The notes: a model not told the origin generated them from the letters alone. Shown: positions 8,839-18,211, numbered from the stretch's first letter. The stretch: DNA of 58,144 nucleotides from Firm-04 sp045628085 (GCA_045628085.1 JAZQOZ010000032.1:1-58144); one strand, 5' to 3'. Program-made: numbers and translations.

Positions 8839-9031
8839 GTATAGGTGTCTCTATACGCATTTCGGAGTACAGGCGCAGCGGTCATGGATTGGATGCCGGA
8901 TCGGAAACAAATGCTCCGGAAAGCATCCGGCACCGGATACAGAATCGGTACGGTGTGCCTATGCACGGGACAGGACACCGTTCACGTACCGTATCAATGC
9001 ACAGTCCGCAGCTTCTCGGACTGACCGTGCA
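8839..9031 (+). promoter_or_regulatory. Structured 5' leader of the GH48 mRNA: four consecutive hairpins
   Basis: Stems read directly: GTATAG/CTATAC (8839-8856); GCCGGAT/ATCCGGC (8895-8931); CGGTAC/GTACCG (8946-8991) with further inner pairing; TGCAC-AGTCCG with CGGACT-...-GTGCA (8998-9031). No U-run follows any of them, so they are not intrinsic terminators. The leader ends with GAGAGGGG ahead of the ATG at 9082. An mRNA-stabilising or regulatory role is inferred. Confidence 0.55.
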
Positions 9032-9081
9032 TCTATTGCAGAAGCGAAAATCTTTCAAATTAAACGAGAGGGGAAAAAAGA

Positions 9082-11607
9082 ATGCAATTCAAGAAAAACA
9101 GAGCGATCCTTTCTGCTGTTTTAGCAGCAGCAATGGCATCCAGCGCTTTGCTGTCAGTCGCAGCATCTGCACAGGGTCCGCGTACAAAGGATGAGAAGTT
9201 CGGCGATGAGACATACGCAGAACGCTTCATGTCCATGTATGACGATGTCTACACAAACGGTAAGCAGAACGGCTACCTGAGCGAAGACGGTGTTCCGTAT
9301 CACGCAGTTGAAGAGCTGATCTGCGAGGCTCCGGACTACGGTCATGAGACCACTTCCGAGGCTATGTCCTATATCGTCTGGATCGCAGCAATGCACGACA
9401 ACCTCGTAAAAGACGGTGTCGGCGGCGGCTCCGGCAACAATCTGTCTGATGCATGGAGTACACTGGAAGCTCTGATCCCGAAGAAGGATCAGCAGACCGG
9501 TTTCTTCCAGAAGTCTGAGCTGAGCGCACAGGCTTGTGAAGAGCATCCGGATGATGTTAAGAAGTATCCGTCCGAGGGCAGCTCCTCGAACACCGGTGTC
9601 AACCCGCTGCACAGCAAGTTCACATCTGCATATTCCAGCGAAGGCAGAGAGTATTTGCTGCACTGGCTGGCAGACGTTGATGACTGGTATGGATTCGGCG
9701 GTTCTGCACGCGGCCAGAAGGGTAAGCTGACCTTCATCAACACCTTCAACCGTGGTGACCAGGAATCCTGCTTCGAGACCATTCCGCATCCGTCTATCGA
9801 AGAAATGAAGTACGGTAACTCTCAGCAGGGCATGAAGTTTGCTTTCCAGGGCTCTACCGTTGCGTCTTGGTCTTATACCAACGCTCCTGACGCAGAAGAC
9901 CGTGCAATCCAGGCTGCATTCGCAGCAAACCGCTGGGGTGTAGGCGATAAGACTGTTTCCAGCAAGGCTGGTATGATGGGTGACTTCTGCCGTAACGATA
10001 TGTACGATAAGTACTATAAGAAGATCGGCTGCCAGAGTATGTCTTCTTCTTCTGCCGGTGAGGATGGCAAGCACTATCTGATGTCTTGGTATACCGCATG
10101 GGGCGGCGCTGCAGACGGCACATGGGCATGGCAGATCGGCTGCTCGCACGCTCACCAGTTCTATCAGAACCCGCTGGCTGCTTTCGGTCTGCTGTATGAT
10201 GCAGATCTGAATGCAGGCATGAAGGCTGATGGCGCAACAAAGGACTATGAGACTTCTCTGACTCGTCAGCTCGAGATGTATCTCTGGCTGTCCTCTGCTA
10301 ATGGTCCGTTCGCAGGCGGATGCACCAACTGCTGGAACGGTTCTTACGACAAGTATCCGAGCGGTGTTCCGCTGTTCCACGATATGGCATATATCGAGCA
10401 GCCGGTTTACGCTGACCCGGGTTCCAACAACTGGACAGGTAACCAGTACTGGGCAACCCAGCGTCTTGCTGAGCTGTACTATCTGGTCTGCCAGGATTCT
10501 ACCTATTCTTCTAAGGGCTCCAGCATCCAGCCTGGCGGCATGAGCATCAAGGAAGCTCTGAAGACCGTTCTGGATAAGTGGGTTGAGTTCTTTGTTGAGA
10601 ATACAAAGTTCACCGATGACGGCGATTTCGAGTTCCCGTCCAGCCTGAAGTGGTCCGGTGCTCCGGATTCCTGGGATGGTAAGTATACCGGCAACTCTGG
10701 CCTGACCTGCACGATCAGCGGCACCGGTAATACCGACCTCGGATGCGCATCCTCCCTTGCGAATACGCTGATGTACTATGCAAAGGCTTGCGGCGTTGAG
10801 GCTCCTGATAAGGGCGGCGATCTCGGAGAACAGGCTCTCTATACTTCTAAGGAACTCCTTGACCGTGTATGGGCTCTCGGCCGTGACGATCTCGGCTGCA
10901 GCAGAACTGAGCACAACGGTTCTCTGTCTCGTTTCTGGGCACAGGAAGTTTACACCGGCGGCAAGTCCGGTACATATCCTTATGATTATGAAGTCGGTCC
11001 GGGCGCAACCTTCATCTCCATCCGTCCGATGTATGAAGATACCGGCATGGAATATTCTGAGCTGTATTCTAAGCTGAAGGCTGCTTATGATGCAGACGTT
11101 GCAGCAGGCGCAAAGATCAAGGAATTCAGCGGCAGCTACTCCTATGGTATGGACTGCGCAACCGACTGCAGCGAGTTCGAGAATGTTGCAGCAGTTGATC
11201 TGAACTACCACAGATTCTGGCACGCAGGTGACGTTCTGATGGCTCTCGGCGGCATGGCTGAACTGTATCCTGATCTGACTCCGGGTCCGGATGGCGGCGC
11301 TACCACAACCACTACTACCACTACTACTACCACCACGACCACCACGAAGAAAGATGATCCCACAGATGCTGACTGGGGTAATGTCAACGAGTCCAAAGGG
11401 GATAGCCCTGAAATGCGCGTGGACGTTTCCGATGCTGTTCTCCTTGCTCGCCTTATCGCTGAAGATGCTGACGCGAAGGTTACTGAACAGGGTATGCTGA
11501 ACGCTGACGTTAACGCAAGCGGCGCTCCGGATTCTGAGGATATCGTTAAGATCCTGAAGTTCATCGCAAAGATGATCCCGTATTCTGATCTCGGTCAGAA
11601 GGGCTGA
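9082..11607 (+). CDS. Secreted GH48 cellulase with C-terminal dockerin (cellulosomal)
   Basis: 841 aa. A signal peptide (basic FKKNR, then SAVLAAAMASSALLSVAASA, residues about 11-30) precedes a GH48 catalytic module (about 35-735) with YAERFMSMYDDVY, the conserved HETTSEAMSYIVWIAAMHD and GGCTNCWNGSYDKYPSG. GH48 enzymes are processive reducing-end cellobiohydrolases and usually the most abundant cellulosome catalytic subunit; the Glu of HETTSEA is the family's proposed acid. A run of Thr (11311-11345) links to a dockerin of about 75 residues with two calcium-loop segments; the first loop is long and non-canonical, the second reads ADVNASGAPDSEDIV. Codon use is visibly biased (many TCT, GCT, CTG) compared with neighbours, fitting high expression. 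Own promoter, leader and terminator; monocistronic. Confidence 0.97.
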   Translation: MQFKKNRAILSAVLAAAMASSALLSVAASAQGPRTKDEKFGDETYAERFMSMYDDVYTNGKQNGYLSEDGVPYHAVEELICEAPDYGHETTSEAMSYIVWIAAMHDNLVKDGVGGGSGNNLSDAWSTLEALIPKKDQQTGFFQKSELSAQACEEHPDDVKKYPSEGSSSNTGVNPLHSKFTSAYSSEGREYLLHWLADVDDWYGFGGSARGQKGKLTFINTFNRGDQESCFETIPHPSIEEMKYGNSQQGMKFAFQGSTVASWSYTNAPDAEDRAIQAAFAANRWGVGDKTVSSKAGMMGDFCRNDMYDKYYKKIGCQSMSSSSAGEDGKHYLMSWYTAWGGAADGTWAWQIGCSHAHQFYQNPLAAFGLLYDADLNAGMKADGATKDYETSLTRQLEMYLWLSSANGPFAGGCTNCWNGSYDKYPSGVPLFHDMAYIEQPVYADPGSNNWTGNQYWATQRLAELYYLVCQDSTYSSKGSSIQPGGMSIKEALKTVLDKWVEFFVENTKFTDDGDFEFPSSLKWSGAPDSWDGKYTGNSGLTCTISGTGNTDLGCASSLANTLMYYAKACGVEAPDKGGDLGEQALYTSKELLDRVWALGRDDLGCSRTEHNGSLSRFWAQEVYTGGKSGTYPYDYEVGPGATFISIRPMYEDTGMEYSELYSKLKAAYDADVAAGAKIKEFSGSYSYGMDCATDCSEFENVAAVDLNYHRFWHAGDVLMALGGMAELYPDLTPGPDGGATTTTTTTTTTTTTTTKKDDPTDADWGNVNESKGDSPEMRVDVSDAVLLARLIAEDADAKVTEQGMLNADVNASGAPDSEDIVKILKFIAKMIPYSDLGQKG

Positions 11608-11639
11608 TCTCCTGTCTTTTGATATGAGTTCATAATGAT

Positions 11640-11674
11640 GCAGAGCACGTCAATTTTGGCGTGCTCTGCTTTTT
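11640..11674 (+). terminator. Intrinsic terminator of the GH48 gene
   Basis: GCAGAGCACG pairs perfectly with CGTGCTCTGC, followed by TTTTT. It lies 33 bp after the stop codon. Confidence 0.93.
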
Positions 11675-11688
11675 GTTGCTTTTTTCCC

Positions 11689-11717
11689 TTGATTTTCCTG
11701 CCGGAATATGTTATACT
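11689..11717 (+). promoter_or_regulatory. Sigma-A promoter of the yicC-remA-gmk-rpoZ-priA operon
   Basis: TTGATT (11689-11694) and TATACT (11712-11717) with a 17 bp spacer, about 65 bp upstream of the yicC ATG. Confidence 0.75.
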
Positions 11718-11781
11718 ATAAAATGATGAACTATGAGTAGATTCAGTGCCATATATTACAAGAAAAGGGGAATTGCTGATT

Positions 11782-12678
11782 ATGCCGAAAAGTATGACCG
11801 GATACGGCAGAGCACAGCGTCTTGCAGACGGCAGAGATGTGCTTGTCGAAATTCGTGCAGTCAATCATCGCTACTATGAATTTTCTGCCAGACTGCCGCG
11901 TTCGTGTATGTATCTCGAAGAAAAGCTCAAAACCTTTTTGAACGGCAAAATTGCCCGCGGAAAGGTTGAGGTTTCTGTGACCATTACCCGACCGGATGGC
12001 AAAGATGCGCAGATCGCGGTGAATCGTTCCGTCGCAGAGGGTTACATCAATGCGCTGCGGATGATAAATGAAGAAATGGGCGAAAACGGCAGCATTTGGC
12101 TGAAAGATGACCTGACACTCAGTACGCTGCTACGTCTGCCGGATGTCTTTACCGTAACGAAAGAGCAGGAGGACGAAAATGCAGTCTGGGCTGTCGTTTC
12201 GGATGCCGCCGCTGAAGCGCTCGATTCGTTCATCGCAATGCGCACGGCAGAGGGTGAACGGCTTGCCGCCGACCTGATCGGAAAGCTCTCCGGACTGGAA
12301 TCCATGCTCGAACAGATCGAAGCGATCGAACCCGGCGTTGCTGAAAGCTACCGGCAGAGAATGCTTGCAAAGCTGACGGAATTGCTGGGCGATACGAATA
12401 TTGATGAGCAGCGCATTCTGACGGAAACCGCGATCTTTGCAGAAAAAACTGCGATTGATGAGGAAACTGTCCGCCTGCACAGCCATATTGCACAGTTCCG
12501 GACGCTGATCGTTTCGGATGAACCTGTCGGCAGAAAGCTCGATTTCCTTGTTCAGGAGATGAACCGTGAAGTCAATACGATCGGTTCCAAAGCACAGGAT
12601 CTCAGCATTACTCGTCTGGTTGTCGATATGAAATCTGAGATCGAAAAGATTCGTGAGCAGATTCAGAATATCGAGTGA
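11782..12678 (+). CDS. yicC: YicC-family endoribonuclease
   Basis: 298 aa. It starts with the family motif MTGYGRA (MPKSMTGYGRAQR) and ends with the DUF1732 module (LDFLVQEMNREVNTIGSKAQ and VVDMKSEIEKIREQIQNIE). YicC proteins form a conserved RNase family linked to small-RNA turnover and stress. AAAGGGG precedes the ATG at 11782; the longer open frame from 11746 has no homology. First gene of a typical Firmicutes block (yicC-remA-gmk-rpoZ-priA). Confidence 0.93.
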   Translation: MPKSMTGYGRAQRLADGRDVLVEIRAVNHRYYEFSARLPRSCMYLEEKLKTFLNGKIARGKVEVSVTITRPDGKDAQIAVNRSVAEGYINALRMINEEMGENGSIWLKDDLTLSTLLRLPDVFTVTKEQEDENAVWAVVSDAAAEALDSFIAMRTAEGERLAADLIGKLSGLESMLEQIEAIEPGVAESYRQRMLAKLTELLGDTNIDEQRILTETAIFAEKTAIDEETVRLHSHIAQFRTLIVSDEPVGRKLDFLVQEMNREVNTIGSKAQDLSITRLVVDMKSEIEKIREQIQNIE

Positions 12679-12693
12679 GTGAAAGGAGCAAAA

Positions 12694-12963
12694 ATGCGGC
12701 TGATTAATATAGGTTTCGGCAATATGATCTCATCTGCACGGCTCGTGACGATCGTCAGTCCCGATTCAGCGCCGATCAAGCGCATCGTGCAGGATGCACG
12801 CGACAGAGGCAGACTGATTGATGCAACCTACGGACGGCGTACCCGTGCCGTGATCGTGATGGACAGCGATCATGTGATCCTTTCCGCGATCCAGCCGGAA
12901 ACGATCGCAGCGCGTCTTGCCGGCAGCACCGCCCCTGCGGAGGAGGAAACAGAAGATGAATAA
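12694..12963 (+). CDS. remA: RemA-like DNA-binding matrix regulator (DUF370)
   Basis: 89 aa. The core INIGFGNMISSARLVTIVSP followed by PIKRIVQDARDRGRLIDATY matches RemA, a small DNA-binding regulator of biofilm matrix and osmoprotection genes in Bacillus. GGAG precedes the ATG at 12694, 15 bp after the yicC stop. The acidic tail APAEEETEDE overlaps the start of gmk by 8 bp. In clostridia RemA lies constantly between yicC and gmk, as here. Confidence 0.92.
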   Translation: MRLINIGFGNMISSARLVTIVSPDSAPIKRIVQDARDRGRLIDATYGRRTRAVIVMDSDHVILSAIQPETIAARLAGSTAPAEEETEDE

Positions 12964-13555
12964 AGGCTTGCTGATCGTACTGTCCGGCCCGTCCGGATGC
13001 GGAAAAGGTACGATCGTTCAGGAGATACTGAAAACGGGTGACTGTGCCGTATCGGTTTCCGCAACGACACGTTCGCCGCGTGAGGGTGAGGTGGATCATG
13101 TCCATTATCATTTCCTCACAAAGGCAGAATTTGAAGACCGTATCGCACAGGACGGACTGCTTGAATATGCTGAATACTGCGACAATTATTACGGGACACC
13201 GCGTGCAGAAGTAGAAGCGATGCGTGCATCCGGCAAGCACGTCATTCTCGAAATTGAGGTGCAGGGTGCATTTCAGGTTCGGGAACGCTGTCCGGAAGCA
13301 ATTCTGATATTCACGATCCCGCCTTCGCTCACAGAACTGCGCCGCCGCCTTGAAAAACGCGGAACGGAATCCGCTGAGGTGATCGAAAAGCGGATCGCAC
13401 GCGCACAGGAGGAGCTTCCGCTTGCGAAGCATTATGATTATATTGTTTTGAATGATGCGCTGGAGGACGCTGTAGCGGATTTCCGTTCGATTATCCGTAC
13501 AGAATCCATGCGCCCGAATCAGATAGACTGGAACCGGCTTGACCGGAGTCTCTAA
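12956..13555 (+). CDS. gmk: Guanylate kinase
   Basis: 199 aa. P-loop LSGPSGCGKGTIV near the N-terminus, the GMP-binding TTRSPREGEVDHVHYHFL segment, and LEIEVQGAFQVRERCPEA are all family-specific. It phosphorylates GMP to GDP with ATP in the cytosol. GGAGG lies at 12941-12945, and the ATG at 12956 overlaps remA by 8 bp, so the two are translationally coupled. Confidence 0.97.
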   Translation: MNKGLLIVLSGPSGCGKGTIVQEILKTGDCAVSVSATTRSPREGEVDHVHYHFLTKAEFEDRIAQDGLLEYAEYCDNYYGTPRAEVEAMRASGKHVILEIEVQGAFQVRERCPEAILIFTIPPSLTELRRRLEKRGTESAEVIEKRIARAQEELPLAKHYDYIVLNDALEDAVADFRSIIRTESMRPNQIDWNRLDRSL

Positions 13556-13574
13556 GAGAAAGGATTGACCTGTT

Positions 13575-13871
13575 ATGATGCTCAGACCGTCAATGTATCA
13601 GATTATTTCAAAGAATGAGAGCTATTATTCTCTCGTTATCGGCGTAGCGAAGCGCGCAAGAGAGATTGCCGAAGCGCACGTTAAGGAAAAGGAAACCGCG
13701 AAGGCGGCCGCAGAAAAGCGTGCCAAAATGAACGGTGACCAGAAGATCCGTCTGGATGACAAGACCATGCGAATGGTCATTCTGGAGGAGAATCCGGTCA
13801 AAACTGCTGTTGATGAATTTGCAGCAGGAAAGTATAAGCTCATTGAGCCGGAAGAGGATAACGACCGCTGA
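13575..13871 (+). CDS. rpoZ: RNA polymerase omega subunit
   Basis: 98 aa, start MMLRPSMYQIISKNESYYSL, containing LVIGVAKRAREIAE and the C-terminal NPVKTAVDEFAAGKYKL typical of RpoZ. A lysine- and alanine-rich insert of about 25 residues separates the two conserved parts. It assists assembly of beta-prime into core RNA polymerase. Its stop overlaps the priA ATG (TGATG). In many Firmicutes coaBC sits between rpoZ and priA; here it is absent. Confidence 0.93.
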   Translation: MMLRPSMYQIISKNESYYSLVIGVAKRAREIAEAHVKEKETAKAAAEKRAKMNGDQKIRLDDKTMRMVILEENPVKTAVDEFAAGKYKLIEPEEDNDR

Positions 13872-16354
13872 TGACAGACTATGTCGCAAACGGTTCTGCA
13901 ATGCCGCTGATTATTCAGGTCGCACTGGATGCAGCGGCGTTTGGCTATGATTTGCTTTATAGTTATACCGCTTATGCAGACTGGGCAGAGAAGATCGTGC
14001 CGGGAATGCGTGTCGCCGTACCGTTTGGGAGAGGCAACCGCAGACGGCTTGCAATGGTGCTTCGGGTTGGACACGAGCCGGCAGAGGAAGGTGTTGTTCT
14101 GAAACCGATCGCGGCACTGCTTGATCCGGAGCCTGTTCTGACAGCGGAATTGCTCATGCTGGTCAACTGGCTGCATGAGCATACCTTTTGCACATGGTAT
14201 GATGCAGTGCGTGCGGTTCTGCCGGGCGGATTGCAGATCCGGCTGGAGGAACGATATCTTCCGCTTGAACCGCCGGTCGGCGTGAAGCTGACGGAAAAGG
14301 AATCCAATTTTCTGCGGATGATGCAGCTTGCAAAATCGCAGCGTGAACGCGATGTGCTTGTGCAGGATGAGGACAGTGCCGAAAAGCAGAAGATCCTTGC
14401 GTCACTGGTACAGAAAGGCTGTCTGCTTGCGGTATCTGAGGGCAAGCAGCTGATCGGCGACAGTACGAAGAAAATGGTCAGACTGTCAGCCGGATATCTG
14501 GAAGATGCATCCGTATACCGCCCGACACCGAAACAGGCGCAGGCAGTACGGATCTTACAGGAGCATGAAGCGCTTTCCGTGAAGGAATGCGCCTATTTTG
14601 CAGGTGTCGGAGAAACCGTCGTGCAGAATCTTGTGAAATCCGGCATCGCCGAATTTTACGAGGCGGAGCTGCTGCGTGTGCCGAGAGATGCACAGGTGAC
14701 GGTTGATCCGTCAGATACGGTGTTATCAGCGGAACAGCAGGCGGCTTATGATGCGGCTGCTGCGGAGATCATGGCAAAGAAAGCGGCGGCATTTCTGCTG
14801 TATGGTGTAACGGGCAGCGGCAAAACGGCGGTTTTTGAACAGCTGATCGCGCTGACGCTGAAGCAGAACAGGGGCGTTCTGCTTCTGATACCGGAAATTT
14901 CTCTGACACCGCAGGTCGTACAGTATTTTCAGTCGCGGTTCGGGAATCGAGTTGCACTGATCCACAGCGGACTGTCCCTTGCACAGCGACTGGATACGGA
15001 TAAGCTGATACGCCGCGGTGAGGTGCAGATCGTGATCGGTACAAGAAGTGCCGTATTTGCGCCGCTGCCGGATATCGGACTGATCATTCTCGATGAAGAA
15101 GGCGAACATTCGTATAAATCGGAGCAGTCGCCGCGGTATCACGCGGCAGAAGTCGCAAAGGCACGCGCAAAATATCACAATGCCGTGCTGATGCTTGCAT
15201 CGGCAACGCCGTCACTGGAAAGCCGGTATCTGGCAGAGCGCGGCGTATATCGTCTGCTGAAAATGACGAAACGGTATAATCAGGCACCGCTTCCGGCAGT
15301 TTCGATCGTTGATATGAACGAGGAACGTGCAAACGGCAACGGCAGTCCGTTTTCAGCGGCGCTTTCGGAAGCATTATACGAGAATTTGCAGCGCGGTGAA
15401 CAGAGCATACTGCTGCTGAACCGCCGCGGATATCACACACTGCTGCAATGCACGAAATGCTATGAGCCGGTCTACTGTCCGAATTGTGCCGTACCGATGA
15501 CCTATCACAAGACGAACGGTTCACTGCTTTGTCATTACTGCGGTCATGTGCAGCCGCCGGTAACAGTCTGCCCGAAATGCGGAAATGACCATCTGCGGCA
15601 AATGGGATTCGGAACACAAAAGCTGGAAGAAGAATTGCAGGCACTGCTGCCTGATGCGAAGATCCTGCGCATGGATGCCGACACGACAATGACGCGCACT
15701 GCGTATGAAACGGGATTTCGCGCTTTTGCGAATCACGAATATGACATTCTCTGCGGTACGCAGATGATCGGCAAAGGACTGGATTTTCCGAATGTGACGC
15801 TTGTGGGTGTGGTTTCGGTGGATAAGGCATTATTCGCCGGCGATTACCGCAGTTACGAGCGCACGTTTTCGCTTGTGACGCAGGTTGTCGGGCGCGGCGG
15901 CAGAGGAAAACGGCGCGGCAGAGCAATTTTGCAGACATATATGCCCGACCATTATGTGCTGAATCTTGCCGCGGAGCAGGATTATGACCGTTTTTATACG
16001 GAGGAGCTGTCATTGCGGCGCGCGCTGACATTTCCGCCGGTCTGTGACCTCTGTGTATTCGGATTTTCAGGGATCTGGGAGGAACAGGTCAGGATCGCGG
16101 CAGAACGGTTTGTCGAAATACTTGCGGAAACCGTCCGGCAGCAGAATCTGCGTCTGCCGCTGCGTGTGCTGGGACCGGTCGAAGCCGGATACGGCAGACT
16201 GAACGGCAAATACCGCCGCAGGGTACTGCTGAAATGCAAGAATACCGCAGAGATGCGGGCATTTATCCGCTTGCTGATGAAGCAGGCGTATGCAGACAAG
16301 GCATTTGTGAATGTATCCCTGTTTGCGGATATGAACGGTGACTGCGGTGTATAA
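13871..16354 (+). CDS. priA: Primosomal protein N' (replication restart helicase)
   Basis: 827 aa, full length. N-terminal 3'-DNA-binding domain (residues 10-110), then an SF2 helicase with Walker A YGVTGSGKT, Walker B LIILDEEGEHSYKSEQSPRY and LASATPSLESRY. The zinc-binding insert reads CTKCYEPVYCPNC ... CHYCG ... CPKCGNDHL with all eight cysteines. The C-terminal part has GTQMIGKGLDFPNVTLVGV. It restarts stalled forks by loading the replicative helicase. Confidence 0.97.
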   Translation: MTDYVANGSAMPLIIQVALDAAAFGYDLLYSYTAYADWAEKIVPGMRVAVPFGRGNRRRLAMVLRVGHEPAEEGVVLKPIAALLDPEPVLTAELLMLVNWLHEHTFCTWYDAVRAVLPGGLQIRLEERYLPLEPPVGVKLTEKESNFLRMMQLAKSQRERDVLVQDEDSAEKQKILASLVQKGCLLAVSEGKQLIGDSTKKMVRLSAGYLEDASVYRPTPKQAQAVRILQEHEALSVKECAYFAGVGETVVQNLVKSGIAEFYEAELLRVPRDAQVTVDPSDTVLSAEQQAAYDAAAAEIMAKKAAAFLLYGVTGSGKTAVFEQLIALTLKQNRGVLLLIPEISLTPQVVQYFQSRFGNRVALIHSGLSLAQRLDTDKLIRRGEVQIVIGTRSAVFAPLPDIGLIILDEEGEHSYKSEQSPRYHAAEVAKARAKYHNAVLMLASATPSLESRYLAERGVYRLLKMTKRYNQAPLPAVSIVDMNEERANGNGSPFSAALSEALYENLQRGEQSILLLNRRGYHTLLQCTKCYEPVYCPNCAVPMTYHKTNGSLLCHYCGHVQPPVTVCPKCGNDHLRQMGFGTQKLEEELQALLPDAKILRMDADTTMTRTAYETGFRAFANHEYDILCGTQMIGKGLDFPNVTLVGVVSVDKALFAGDYRSYERTFSLVTQVVGRGGRGKRRGRAILQTYMPDHYVLNLAAEQDYDRFYTEELSLRRALTFPPVCDLCVFGFSGIWEEQVRIAAERFVEILAETVRQQNLRLPLRVLGPVEAGYGRLNGKYRRRVLLKCKNTAEMRAFIRLLMKQAYADKAFVNVSLFADMNGDCGV

Positions 16355-16426
16355 TGAATAATTAACAGTGCATAATGTATAAAGCGAAAGATGCTTTAAG
16401 ATTTTTTGAAAGATGCGTGAAATGTA

Positions 16427-16454
16427 TTGAATAAGCGGAAAAATCTGCTATAAT
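16427..16454 (+). promoter_or_regulatory. Sigma-A promoter before the DUF6440-def-fmt run
   Basis: TTGAAT (16427-16432) and a perfect TATAAT (16449-16454) with a 16 bp spacer, about 35 bp upstream of the DUF6440 start. It can drive the second half of the housekeeping run independently of yicC. Confidence 0.65.
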
Positions 16455-16489
16455 TGATAATGGAAAATGATAATACGGAGGATACTGTC

Positions 16490-16702
16490 ATGGCAAGGAA
16501 TAAAAATGCCGCAAGATTTGTGGAGATCTATTCGCAGAAATCGCCGGGTGTCTGCAAAGTGCTGGTCGATATGGCGACAGGCGTGAATTACTTTTTCCAT
16601 TCGGAAGCGGACGGTTACGGCAGTTCAGGCGGTCTGACACCGCTGCTCAATCCGGACGGCACACCGATCATTACGCCGCCGGAAATGTTCATGCCGCAGT
16701 GA
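16490..16702 (+). CDS. DUF6440-family small protein
   Basis: 70 aa starting MARNKNAARFVEIYSQKSPG, with VLVDMATGVNYFFHSEADGY and GGLTPLLNPDGTPIITPP, the pattern of DUF6440. The function is unknown; family members are short cytosolic proteins common in Firmicutes. CGGAGGA precedes the ATG at 16490. It sits between priA and def, where most relatives have no such gene. Confidence 0.8.
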   Translation: MARNKNAARFVEIYSQKSPGVCKVLVDMATGVNYFFHSEADGYGSSGGLTPLLNPDGTPIITPPEMFMPQ

Positions 16703-16759
16703 AAGAACGGAAAACAGCGTGCAGTCCGGCTGCGCTGAAAGAGAATAAGGAGAATATCA

Positions 16760-17227
16760 ATGGCAATTCGCAATATTGTAAAAGAGGGTGATCCGGTTCT
16801 GCGCAAGGTATGCAGACCGGTCGAGAAATTTGATGAAAAGCTCTGGCAGGTGCTGGACGACATGGCGGATACGCTCCGCAGTTCCGGCGGTGTGGGACTT
16901 GCCGCACCGCAGGTCGGCATCCTGCGCAGATATTTTATCATGATACTGGAAGAAGACGGCGAAGTGATCGAGGCGATCAATCCGGAGATCGTCAAGACAT
17001 CGGGCAAGGTGCGCGATGTTGAGGGCTGTCTTTCCGTACCGAACCGCTGGGGCTATGTAACACGCCCGAAAGCAGTTGTTCTGCGTGCATACGACCGAAA
17101 CGGCGAGCAGTATGAGATGAAGCTGAAGGATCTGGGCGCACGCTGCACCTGTCACGAATACGATCATCTGGACGGACATCTGTTCCTTGATCTGGTCGAG
17201 GAATTTTGCAGACCGGAGCAGGAATAA
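16760..17227 (+). CDS. def: Peptide deformylase
   Basis: 155 aa. All three motifs are present: GVGLAAPQVG, EGCLSV and HEYDHLDG (metal ligands Cys, His, His plus the catalytic Glu). It removes the formyl group from nascent N-terminal methionine. AAGGAG precedes the ATG at 16760. It is followed by fmt, the enzyme that adds the formyl group to initiator tRNA, in the classical def-fmt pair. Confidence 0.97.
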   Translation: MAIRNIVKEGDPVLRKVCRPVEKFDEKLWQVLDDMADTLRSSGGVGLAAPQVGILRRYFIMILEEDGEVIEAINPEIVKTSGKVRDVEGCLSVPNRWGYVTRPKAVVLRAYDRNGEQYEMKLKDLGARCTCHEYDHLDGHLFLDLVEEFCRPEQE

Positions 17228-17266
17228 GGGATCCCGGCTGGAAAGCGGCCGGAGGAGAATAGAAAT

Positions 17267-18211
17267 ATGAATATAGTTTTTATGGGCACGCCTGATTTTT
17301 CCGTGCCGACACTGGAAATGCTTGTAAATGACGGACATACCGTGCAGGCGGTGCTGACACAGCCCGACCGTCCGCGCGGACGCGGCAAAAAGCTCCAGCC
17401 GACACCGGTCAGGGCGAAGGCGGAAGCATTCGGGATCCCGGTCTATACGCCGCAGTCACTCCGCAAAGGCGATGATGCAGCCGAAATGCTTGCACTTTTG
17501 CAGTCGCTGAATCCGGAACTGATCGTTGTTATTGCATACGGACAGATTTTGCCGAAGGATATCCTTGATCTGCCGAAATACGGCTGTATCAATCTGCACG
17601 CATCTTTGCTGCCGAGATGGCGCGGTGCTGCACCGATCCAGCGTGCAATTCTGGCAGGCGATCAGGAAACCGGCATCACGGCGATGCAGATGGCAGAGGG
17701 ACTGGATACAGGCGATATGCTTCATGTCCTGAAAACACGCATTGCACCGGATGAAACTGCTGATACGCTGCATGACAGACTGTCTTTGCTTGCGGCAGAA
17801 ACGCTGCGTGAAACGCTTGCATTACAGGAGCAGGGAATGCTCCGCCGTGTGCCGCAGGGCGAGGACGGCGTGTGTTATGCAGAGAAGATCACGAAAGAGA
17901 TGAGCCGCCTTGATTTCCGCGCATCTGCTGTTGAGATCGACCGGACGATCCGTGCCGTGACCGGCTATGCCATGCTGAACGGAAAGCGCATCAAGCTGCT
18001 TGGTTCGAGCTATGAGCGCAAACATCCGAGCGATGCACCTGCCGGAACACTTCTGCGTGAGGGCAAGCATCATTTATATCTGGTATGCGGCGACGGTGAA
18101 GCGGTGCAGCTTTGTGCCGTACAGCCCGAGGGCAGCAAGCCGATGCGGATACCGGATTTTCTGAACGGAGCTGCATTGCAGGAAGGAAACTGTCTGACAG
18201 CGGCGGAGTAG
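17267..18211 (+). CDS. fmt: Methionyl-tRNA formyltransferase
   Basis: 314 aa. Start MNIVFMGTPDFSVPTLEML, the formyl-folate binding region INLHASLLPRWRGAAPIQRA and ITAMQMAEGLDTGDML are diagnostic. It transfers formyl from 10-formyl-THF to Met-tRNAfMet. The C-terminal OB-like domain is present. GGAGGAG precedes the ATG by 7 nt. Confidence 0.97.
   Translation: MNIVFMGTPDFSVPTLEMLVNDGHTVQAVLTQPDRPRGRGKKLQPTPVRAKAEAFGIPVYTPQSLRKGDDAAEMLALLQSLNPELIVVIAYGQILPKDILDLPKYGCINLHASLLPRWRGAAPIQRAILAGDQETGITAMQMAEGLDTGDMLHVLKTRIAPDETADTLHDRLSLLAAETLRETLALQEQGMLRRVPQGEDGVCYAEKITKEMSRLDFRASAVEIDRTIRAVTGYAMLNGKRIKLLGSSYERKHPSDAPAGTLLREGKHHLYLVCGDGEAVQLCAVQPEGSKPMRIPDFLNGAALQEGNCLTAAE

Noticed and set aside
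9154..11223. 689-codon open frame on the minus strand
   Set aside because: It is fully antisense to the GH48 gene, lacks a ribosome binding site and homology, and arises from the biased codon use of that gene.
11311..11345. Run of ACN triplets resembling a microsatellite
   Set aside because: It encodes the Thr linker of the GH48 enzyme, normal for cellulosomal proteins; the codons vary, so it is not a pure simple repeat.
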